Source: Euryarchaeota archaeon UBA88 (GTDB taxonomy: Archaea; Thermoplasmatota; Poseidoniia; Poseidoniales; Poseidoniaceae). Taken from it: DNA of 9,060 nucleotides. The stretch covers positions 23,732 through 32,791 of the forward strand of contig DAME01000009.1 of the NCBI GenBank assembly GCA_002499545.1, read 5' to 3'. Shown one piece after another: positions 1 through 5,012 of this stretch. The number at the start of each line of letters is the position of its first letter. The stretch's first letter is position 1. The notes below the pieces were generated by a model. That model made no database searches, was not told where the DNA came from, and was given only the letters and a program-made list of their open reading frames with translations. A program made the translations under genes and the position numbers.

Positions 1-1
1 C

Positions 2-232
2 ATGGCACTGGAATGTAACATTGATGCAGAGGGAAAAGCGGCTCGACTGAGAGTAGGTATTCTTGCAGTAGCAGGTGGTATCGGAATGGCTGTCCTGGTA
101 GGAACCGGTCTTGCCCCATCCATCGGTTGGTGGGCAGTTGCAGGAAGCATTGTAGGTGGCTCATTTGCAATGTGGGAAGCACGAGCCGGTTGGTGCGTCG
201 TGCGCGCACTTGGAATCAAGACTCCCATGTGA
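2..232 (+). CDS. Small YgaP-type (DUF2892-like) transmembrane protein
   Basis: This 76-residue protein has two hydrophobic stretches, at about residues 18-37 and 41-58, so it probably sits in the membrane as a two-helix hairpin. The N-terminal ECNID segment (Cys5), the small-residue-rich helices and the C-terminal RAGWCVVRA segment (Cys65) resemble the stand-alone membrane proteins related to the transmembrane half of YgaP; this family call is from memory of the pattern. In YgaP a rhodanese domain is fused to this kind of membrane domain. Here a separate rhodanese lies about 2 kb away on the other strand. The ATG at base 2 gives a protein that starts as the family usually does, but the window edge hides any upstream start and the promoter. 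The stop codon touches the stop codon of the convergent rmuC gene. The molecular role is not known. Confidence 0.72.
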   Translation: MALECNIDAEGKAARLRVGILAVAGGIGMAVLVGTGLAPSIGWWAVAGSIVGGSFAMWEARAGWCVVRALGIKTPM

Positions 233-1465
233 TCACTCTTCTTGCTTGAGTGGCAGGTGTTTAACACCGCGTACAGCAGTAGATATTTGGGGCAGTTCTG
301 CGAGTTTCTTCTGAGTGCCTTCGGTCACTTTCAGCGTCTCGAGTTTCTTTCCGGATGGCACCAGTCGCGCATCGTACGATGCCACGGCATCGTTGTACGC
401 CCCAACTACAGTGTTGAGATTTTTACCCATCTTGGCCAGGTCATGACTGAACTTTGCTGCTCGACCGTAAAATTCTCGAGCGTGAGCGTGAATCTCTTTC
501 GCATTCTGCGCCATTGATTGTTGTTGCCAATACAGTCCAACGGTTCGTAGTAGAGCGATGAGCGTCACCGGTGTTACGATGAGTACGTGCTTGCCAAACG
601 CATATTCCTGCAGACTCGGTTCGTATTCAAACGCAGTAGAGAGAATCGGTTCCGCGGGAATGAACATGACTGTGAAATCGGTACCTTCAAGCATACGAGG
701 ATAGTCACGTTCCGCTAAATCATCGATGTGTTTCTTCACGGACTTGGCGTGCTCCTTCATCTTGAGCGCGCGAGCATCACCATCCTCGTGGTCAAGCCCA
801 TCCCAATACGCCGCAAGCGGTACTTTGGAATCAACGGGAATATGACCTCCATCTGGAATTTTGGCGAGCAGGTCGACTCGCCCTCCGCCAGCACCTGATT
901 TGAGCGTAACCTCAATATCGAAATCACAGTGCTCAAGCATGCCTGCTGCTTCAGCGATGTTTTTCAGAGCAACTTGGCCCCATGCTCCACGCGCTTTGAT
1001 TGAGCCACGTAGAGCCGTTGAGAGTTTGACACTCGTATCTCGAAGATTGGTTGTTTGTTGCTCTAATCCTTCAACGGTCCGCTTGAGTCCTTGGTAAGCC
1101 CCCTCGCGATTTTTTTCCATTGCAATAGTCGCAAGTTCAAGTTTCTTGAGTTCGTCCTTGATAGGGGTCACCAGAGAATCAACTTCTTTCTTACGGAGAT
1201 CGTAGTCCTTTTCTGCTTCGGAATGGACCTTACTCAATCGCTCCTCTGCTAGTCGAAGAAAATCTTCGGAGTTCTGCCGGGCGACAGTTGATGCAACGCT
1301 CTCCATTTCTGCCAACATTGACTGTTTACTCTGTTGAATCGCTGCTACCTGAGCTTCGGCTCTAACTATGTCGCCGGTGAATCTGTTTTTGGCCATGAGC
1401 CAACCAATTCCAATACCCAGTGCAGCCCCAAGCACCATTAATCCATACTCTGCAATACCCGCCAT
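233..1465 (-). CDS. rmuC: RmuC family DNA recombination protein
   Basis: The 410-residue protein has the RmuC architecture: an N-terminal membrane helix (about 7-24), a long charged helical region likely to form a coiled coil (about 32-150), then the conserved RmuC domain. That domain shows RGSIKARGAWGQ (153-164), RVDLLAKIPDG (196-206), IPVDSKVPL (209-217) and LIVTPVTLIALLRTV (295-309). The family is assigned to the restriction-endonuclease-like (PD-(D/E)XK) fold; Asp198 with Asp212-x-Lys214 are the plausible active-site residues here. In bacteria RmuC limits recombination between short inverted repeats; its biochemistry is poorly defined. Length is normal for the family. No Shine-Dalgarno or TATA-like element is visible in the 61 bases separating it from the upstream L15e gene, so co-transcription with L15e is likely. 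It is probably an old acquisition from bacteria, since the family is mainly bacterial. Confidence 0.93.
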   Translation of the reverse strand: MAGIAEYGLMVLGAALGIGIGWLMAKNRFTGDIVRAEAQVAAIQQSKQSMLAEMESVASTVARQNSEDFLRLAEERLSKVHSEAEKDYDLRKKEVDSLVTPIKDELKKLELATIAMEKNREGAYQGLKRTVEGLEQQTTNLRDTSVKLSTALRGSIKARGAWGQVALKNIAEAAGMLEHCDFDIEVTLKSGAGGGRVDLLAKIPDGGHIPVDSKVPLAAYWDGLDHEDGDARALKMKEHAKSVKKHIDDLAERDYPRMLEGTDFTVMFIPAEPILSTAFEYEPSLQEYAFGKHVLIVTPVTLIALLRTVGLYWQQQSMAQNAKEIHAHAREFYGRAAKFSHDLAKMGKNLNTVVGAYNDAVASYDARLVPSGKKLETLKVTEGTQKKLAELPQISTAVRGVKHLPLKQEE

Positions 1466-1526
1466 AGTGACAAAAGAGCGTCGACACTTCTTGAAGACTG
1501 GGGCAGAAATCGGCCAAAGGCCTCAA

Positions 1527-2129
1527 TCACTTTCCACGGTTGAGGTTTGCTTTGAGTGAAGGTCGCAGCTTCTCTGCTCCCTTACCCTTGTTGTGCAATC
1601 CACGACCTCGCTTACCAGCAGAGGTCTTACCACGGTATGCTCGTCCACGGTGGGACTTGTTACCGTTTGCACCACTGAAAACACCGAGTTGCTTGTCTGC
1701 GATGATTGCTGGGTGATGCGTGTCAATGAGGATAACTTCGTAGAACTTGTGCTTACCATCTTGGCCAACCCAATACGAATTGAGGACCTCGAGGTTTGGG
1801 AAGTGACGGGCAACACGCTCTTCAGCCATTCGCTGAGTGTTCTTTGCCATGGTGATCTTCTTGATACCTGCCTTACTTGGCTTGCGCTTCATGTGAATCT
1901 TACCCTTTCGAAGTCCACCACGGCGGATTCGAGTGCGGATTACGACAACGCCTTGCTTGGCTTTGTATCCAAGGCTGCGTGCTGCATCGAGACGGGTCGG
2001 GCGGTCGATTTTACAATTGACCGGTTCACGTCGCCATTGAGCCATACGAGCTTGGCGGAACATGTGAGGCATGGCCTCTTTGGGTTGCTTCCAAGTTTCA
2101 CGAACATGTTGGTACAATCCTCGAGCCAT
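1527..2129 (-). CDS. rpl15e: 50S ribosomal protein L15e
   Basis: This is the archaeal/eukaryotic large-subunit ribosomal protein L15e (200 residues with this start), a structural rRNA-binding protein. The sequence follows the family from end to end: an N-terminal MARGLYQHVRETWK, then RPTRLDAARSLGYKAKQG, a basic glycine-rich loop RIRRGGLRKG, then HPNLEVLNSYWVGQDG-like text (here FPNLEVLNSYWVGQDG) and a lysine/arginine-rich glycine tail ending NRGK. An in-frame ATG lies 8 codons upstream at 2153, but the chosen ATG at 2129 is preceded at 5 bases by AGGTG and begins exactly where L15e proteins begin. It lies between the rhodanese gene upstream and rmuC downstream, all on the minus strand. This gene is the strongest evidence that the window is archaeal. 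Confidence 0.98.
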   Translation of the reverse strand: MARGLYQHVRETWKQPKEAMPHMFRQARMAQWRREPVNCKIDRPTRLDAARSLGYKAKQGVVVIRTRIRRGGLRKGKIHMKRKPSKAGIKKITMAKNTQRMAEERVARHFPNLEVLNSYWVGQDGKHKFYEVILIDTHHPAIIADKQLGVFSGANGNKSHRGRAYRGKTSAGKRGRGLHNKGKGAEKLRPSLKANLNRGK

Positions 2130-2134
2130 ATGAA

Positions 2135-2139
2135 CACCT
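2135..2139 (-). promoter_or_regulatory. Shine-Dalgarno site of the L15e gene
   Basis: On the minus strand AGGTG stands 5 bases before the ATG at 2129. It decides the start in favour of MARGLYQ over the in-frame ATG at 2153, which would put this site inside the coding region. Confidence 0.6.
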
Positions 2140-2170
2140 GCGCTTCTCAGCATCCTGCCGACTTAACTCC

Positions 2171-2178
2171 CCTTTATG
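2171..2178 (-). promoter_or_regulatory. Possible TATA box for the L15e transcript
   Basis: The minus strand reads CATAAAGG here, inside the 121-base gap between the rhodanese and L15e genes. With archaeal spacing of about 26 bases, transcription would start near 2148, leaving a leader of about 20 bases that carries the AGGTG ribosome site. The match is weak, and read-through from the rhodanese gene remains possible. I see no RNA gene or conserved structure in the rest of this gap. Confidence 0.3.
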
Positions 2179-2250
2179 AGTCTGCCCACGCGACCGATGA
2201 CCGAGTTCAATGAGGTAAAGCGCGTACTGCTGTGGTATTCTCCATGTAAA

Positions 2251-2625
2251 CTACGGTGCAAGTGGGAGTCCCTCTGCTTGGATAGCCCGCCATCCACCCC
2301 AGAGCGAATATGCGTTACTGTACCCCATTTCTTGGAGAGATTTAGCGGCAATTGCACTTCGAAATCCGCCACCACAGTACAGCACCATGCGGTCGCCTTC
2401 ACCAACATCATGCTTCTCAATGTCGCGTTCTAACACACCTTTGCCAACGTGAATCGCACCCAGCAAATGGCCTGCTTCAAATTCATGGCGTTCCCGTACG
2501 TCAAGAATCAGCAACGCATCTCCGTCCTCCAGCATGGCCCGTAAATCGACAGCATCGCATTCAGGTATTGCAGACCTGGCAGATTCGACGATGGCGAGAA
2601 ATTTCGGACTGTGTTTTTTGCCCAT
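2251..2625 (-). CDS. Single-domain rhodanese-like protein
   Basis: This 124-residue protein is one rhodanese domain. Visible landmarks are LLILDVRERHEFEAGHLLGAIHV (38-60; the usual DVRE..E...GH..GA.H/N pattern) and the active-site loop YCGGGFRS (83-90) with Cys84 as the persulfide-forming cysteine and Arg89 closing the Cys-x4-Arg loop. Family members move sulfane sulfur between thiol acceptors; the physiological donor and acceptor cannot be told from sequence. It has no signal peptide or membrane helix, so it should be cytoplasmic. It is transcribed away from the TrmH-family gene across a 50-base gap, with no Shine-Dalgarno visible, which fits a leaderless transcript. The L15e gene follows 121 bases downstream on the same strand. 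A separate YgaP-like membrane protein and a DsrE-like protein occur in the same window, but not adjacent to it. Confidence 0.93.
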   Translation of the reverse strand: MGKKHSPKFLAIVESARSAIPECDAVDLRAMLEDGDALLILDVRERHEFEAGHLLGAIHVGKGVLERDIEKHDVGEGDRMVLYCGGGFRSAIAAKSLQEMGYSNAYSLWGGWRAIQAEGLPLAP

Positions 2626-2645
2626 GGCCGTGCCAGTGCGGATAG

Positions 2646-2655
2646 CCTCATGAGG
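2646..2655. promoter_or_regulatory. 10-bp palindrome midway between divergent starts
   Basis: CCTCATGAGG is a perfect 10-bp palindrome whose centre (2650.5) lies exactly 25.5 bases from both the rhodanese ATG (2625, minus) and the methyltransferase ATG (2676, plus). That is where an archaeal TATA box or core promoter element would sit for a leaderless transcript in either direction. It may be a shared bidirectional element or an operator. No AT-rich TATA box is visible in this gap. The flanking 20 bases on each side are not symmetric. Confidence 0.4.
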
Positions 2656-2675
2656 ACTGCGGCCTACGGCGTTGT

Positions 2676-3389
2676 ATGGCAGGACAAATCACCGGACGTG
2701 ATGCAGTCCTAGCGGCATTGAACAACGGTGAACGCATCGAGATGGTGCTGGTCGACCGTGAAAAGGACACTGCGGAGATTAGAAGGCTCTGTCAAGAGCA
2801 ACATATTCCACTTGAAGAAGGTTCAACAAACGACCTTTGGCGAATGTCAGCTGATGGGTTCACCGATGCGTTAGCCTTGGTTGGACGAATACCTTCAGGA
2901 ACGTTGGAAGAGGTCCTCTCACGAGGTGGTACCGTGTGGTTTTTTGACGGCGTCACGTACTCGACAAATCTTGGATTTGCCATCCGTACTGCCGAGGTTT
3001 CTGGTGCCGATGCAGTTGTCTTGAATGTCCCCAAAACTCATGAAGAGCGTCGAACAATTCGACGTTCAAGCATGCGAGCTGACCGTTTCATCCCCGTCGT
3101 ATACAGCACGACTGAAGCAATTTTAACAGCAGTAAAGTCACACGGAATGCGCCTCATTGCAGTCGAAGATGTTGGCACGCACGGTCCTTGGGACGAAGAT
3201 TTGACTGGCGATGTGATGCTGGTTGTTGGGGCAGAAAAGGAAGGTATCAGCCAAGAAGTCCTCGATGCGGCTGACGCATGCGTCTTGCTGCCTATGGATG
3301 GGTTTGTTCCCTCGTACAACCTCCAAGTTGCGGTGAGCGTAGTTGCGCTTGAGGCCCTTCGCCAAAGGAACCTGACCCGTGTTGGATAG
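2676..3389 (+). CDS. TrmH/SpoU-family RNA 2'-O-ribose methyltransferase
   Basis: The 237-residue protein has the RlmB/TrmH-like layout. An N-terminal substrate-binding domain (about 1-75) starts with GRDAVLAAL. The C-terminal SPOUT domain then carries all three motifs: motif 1 STNLGFAIRTAEVSG (96-110; Asn98 and Arg104), motif 2 VVGAEKEGIS (183-192; Glu187) and motif 3 LPMDGFVPSYNLQVAVS (205-221; Ser213 and Asn215). The knotted SPOUT fold binds S-adenosylmethionine and methylates a ribose 2'-hydroxyl, usually in rRNA or tRNA, in the cytoplasm. Motif 3 reads SYN where bacterial members usually have SLN. The target nucleotide cannot be inferred. The ATG at 2676 has no clear Shine-Dalgarno, so a leaderless transcript is likely. 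The stop codon lies 4 bases from that of the convergent nuclease-like gene. Confidence 0.92.
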   Translation: MAGQITGRDAVLAALNNGERIEMVLVDREKDTAEIRRLCQEQHIPLEEGSTNDLWRMSADGFTDALALVGRIPSGTLEEVLSRGGTVWFFDGVTYSTNLGFAIRTAEVSGADAVVLNVPKTHEERRTIRRSSMRADRFIPVVYSTTEAILTAVKSHGMRLIAVEDVGTHGPWDEDLTGDVMLVVGAEKEGISQEVLDAADACVLLPMDGFVPSYNLQVAVSVVALEALRQRNLTRVG

Positions 3390-3393
3390 TGAA

Positions 3394-4191
3394 TTACACA
3401 ATGGCATCTGCAGCTTTATCGAGCAATACTGCTCCAAAAACACGTTCTTCTGGGCAGCAAACAATGAGTATTGAAAATCCGCTTTGATTGTATTTGAATC
3501 GTTTTGAGCGACGGCCATGTTTCCGAGATTGTTTCACGCTCTTGGACATCTTAGTCGCAACAAAATTTCCGGCTTTAACGGTCTTAAATTCGATAGGGAT
3601 TCTCTCACCATCGAGCAGGAACCACCCGTCGGGATGGAAATTAAATTCATAATGATCTGGATTTATTCGAGCCGGACAACGTTCGAACTCATCCATTAAA
3701 TCCATCATTCGAAGAAATGCCCCTTCATACAGTGCACCTCTGACAGAGCCAAATTTAGTCGACCGCTGACCGCTTCGATTGCCCTTTTGACGGCTTTTTT
3801 TACCAGTTGAACGCTCATAATCCTGCATGAAATGTGGAAATATTCCATCGATAATGTCACGATGTTGTGAAAAGGTCTTGAACAACTTCTTGACAGTCTT
3901 CTTGATTATTTTCGAACTATTCGAGTCGGCAGAATGGTGCTTGAACATCTTGTCAAGAGTAGAATCCCATCGCCAATCAGGGCCTGCTTCTTCAATTCGA
4001 ATCCACCTTTTCCGAGAGCCCGATTGGATGTGTCGAGCAATTGGGCAATCTTCATGTTTACACATTGAGCAGACGATTGGGTGAATCGAAATAGTGCCAA
4101 TATAATCACAATTCGGGCAAATATATGAATTATCAAAGTCAGACATCGCAATCGGCTTTTCCTGGTCAAGTGAGGTGTTAAAACCTCCCAC
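3394..4191 (-). CDS. Zinc-ribbon protein with PD-(D/E)XK nuclease-like core
   Basis: I do not recognise this gene as a named family. With the GTG start at 4191 it has 265 residues. An N-terminal four-cysteine zinc-finger-like module is visible (Cys25, Cys28, Cys41, Cys44; CPNC and CSMC), followed by Cys49 and His53. A basic linker is at about 130-146. The C-terminal part has the spacing of a PD-(D/E)XK nuclease: Glu156 in YEGAFLRMMDL, Asp188 in HPDGWF and Glu201-Phe-Lys203 in IPIEFKTV. A second basic stretch follows (216-235), then a hydrophobic strand SILIVCC. A metal-dependent DNA-cutting or DNA-binding role is inferred. The GTG start is supported by a TATA-like box about 27 bases upstream; an in-frame ATG at 4146 (250 residues) is the alternative. 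By hand count G+C is 178 of 420 over 3541-3960, lower than in neighbours, hinting at transfer. Confidence 0.7.
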   Translation of the reverse strand: MGGFNTSLDQEKPIAMSDFDNSYICPNCDYIGTISIHPIVCSMCKHEDCPIARHIQSGSRKRWIRIEEAGPDWRWDSTLDKMFKHHSADSNSSKIIKKTVKKLFKTFSQHRDIIDGIFPHFMQDYERSTGKKSRQKGNRSGQRSTKFGSVRGALYEGAFLRMMDLMDEFERCPARINPDHYEFNFHPDGWFLLDGERIPIEFKTVKAGNFVATKMSKSVKQSRKHGRRSKRFKYNQSGFSILIVCCPEERVFGAVLLDKAADAIV

Positions 4192-4214
4192 AGATTAAAA
4201 TTCAAAATTGAAAT

Positions 4215-4222
4215 TATTTAAA
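4215..4222 (-). promoter_or_regulatory. TATA box of the nuclease-like gene
   Basis: The minus strand reads TTTAAATA, centred 27.5 bases upstream of the GTG at 4191, in an AT-rich 50-base gap after the end of the cupredoxin-like gene. This matches the archaeal box A consensus and spacing and predicts a start of transcription at or next to the GTG. Confidence 0.55.
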
Positions 4223-4241
4223 GAATCAAATCTCGACTTAA

Positions 4242-4913
4242 TTATTCGTCGCTTTCAGCCGCTTCGACTTCAATATCGCTTTCCGGCGAACGACGAACGA
4301 GCAACAGGGCAAAGAGAAGTACCGACGCAATTCCGGTTGAGATGGCAACATAGAGCAGAAGTTGTTCTGCTGAAAGCGGGTCATCTTCAATCTCGTCATC
4401 AGCAGAATCATCGTTTTGTTGAACGCCAAAACTGCTGCCGATGACCGGTCCGGATGAATTCATGTGACTTTCCTCATCTGCAAACAGTCGAATTGTACCG
4501 TTCAAAACACTCCCATCAGAACGAATATCTTGGTAATCATAATCGCCAGCTGTCCAATTCGTATCGAACACCACCATGAAGCTGGTCGAACAATCCGGAT
4601 CGATTTTGGTATTGTTCTCGTCGGTTTCGCAGTAGGCGTGCAGCTCGCCGGAATCCCATTCAAAGGTTCCATTGTAGAGCCCGTCACCATCTGCATCGAA
4701 CACCAGTCGGTGAGTGAGGTTTGATGAATTGTCGGTGTTAAACCAGATTATTGAGTCGTTTTGAATAATCTCAGGTGACTGTTGCGAAAAACTGTTTTCC
4801 TGGACCAAGACCGTGAATGCGCTGGCGGTGTGTGCCTGTGCTGGGACCAGCATAGGCGAAGCGAGTGCCATCAACAGAACAACCAGAATCGAGCAAGAAA
4901 TGTTTCGTCGCAT
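4242..4913 (-). CDS. Membrane-anchored cupredoxin-like surface protein
   Basis: The 223-residue protein has a signal peptide (charged MRRN, hydrophobic 8-24, cleavage plausible after the AQA at 25-27), an extracellular region, an acidic linker (about 166-180) and a C-terminal membrane helix (about 185-206) followed by Arg-Arg and an acidic tail. That is a type I topology. Residues 33-145 read like a cupredoxin fold: FTVLVQENSFSQQSPEIIQNDSIIWFN, THRLVF with His68, and a final WTAGDYDYQDI..GSVLNGTIRL strand pair. The usual C-terminal copper loop (Cys...His...Met) is absent, so copper binding is doubtful. Cys95 and Cys108 may form a disulfide. Eight N-x-S/T sequons lie outside the signal peptide (Asn52, 62, 65, 81, 100, 119, 138, 152). 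The ATG is about 25 bases from a TATA-like box. It is divergent from the propeller gene across 99 bases; function unknown. Confidence 0.75.
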   Translation of the reverse strand: MRRNISCSILVVLLMALASPMLVPAQAHTASAFTVLVQENSFSQQSPEIIQNDSIIWFNTDNSSNLTHRLVFDADGDGLYNGTFEWDSGELHAYCETDENNTKIDPDCSTSFMVVFDTNWTAGDYDYQDIRSDGSVLNGTIRLFADEESHMNSSGPVIGSSFGVQQNDDSADDEIEDDPLSAEQLLLYVAISTGIASVLLFALLLVRRSPESDIEVEAAESDE

Positions 4914-4934
4914 ACACCAAGGTCACAAGGGTGC

Positions 4935-4942
4935 TACATAAA
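4935..4942 (-). promoter_or_regulatory. TATA box of the cupredoxin-like gene
   Basis: The minus strand reads TTTATGTA, centred 25.5 bases upstream of the ATG at 4913. The spacing predicts a leaderless transcript; no Shine-Dalgarno is visible before this start. Confidence 0.5.
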
Positions 4943-4982
4943 CAATGTCGAAACAGCAACTCGTGTACACAAAATGGGCCAA

Positions 4983-4990
4983 TTAAAATA
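4983..4990 (+). promoter_or_regulatory. TATA box of the beta-propeller gene
   Basis: TTAAAATA is centred 26.5 bases before the ATG at 5013 and only 14.5 bases before the alternative in-frame GTG at 5001. Archaeal spacing therefore favours the ATG and a leaderless transcript. Confidence 0.55.
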
Positions 4991-5012
4991 GAACCTGTAT
5001 GTGGAATCTGCT

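Noticed and set aside
1505..1526. GGCC-TTT-GGCC hairpin after the L15e stop as a terminator
   Set aside because: The stem is only 4 bp of a self-complementary tetramer, no T-run follows on the minus strand, and rmuC has no evident promoter of its own, so read-through is more likely.
1593..2213. 206-codon open frame on the plus strand opposite the L15e gene
   Set aside because: It is the antisense shadow of a strongly conserved ribosomal gene; its product is Thr/Ser/Leu-rich with no recognisable motif, and the open frame follows from codon use on the other strand.
2130..2250. Possible tRNA or small RNA in the gap between the rhodanese and L15e genes
   Set aside because: I found no cloverleaf arms, no T-loop consensus and no strong hairpin on either strand; the gap is explained well enough as a promoter and leader.
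3138..3518. 126-codon minus-strand frame across the end of the methyltransferase and the nuclease-like genes
   Set aside because: It overlaps two better-supported genes in other frames and shows no motifs.
4199..4213. Short inverted repeat TTCAA/TTGAA in the AT-rich gap before the nuclease-like gene
   Set aside because: A 5-bp match in AT-rich sequence with a two-base loop is expected by chance and does not line up with the promoter.
5001..5012. GTG at 5001 as the start of the propeller gene
   Set aside because: It lies only 14.5 bases from the TATA-box centre, too close for archaeal transcription; the ATG at 5013 fits at 26.5 bases and the N-terminus stays short and basic before the helix.
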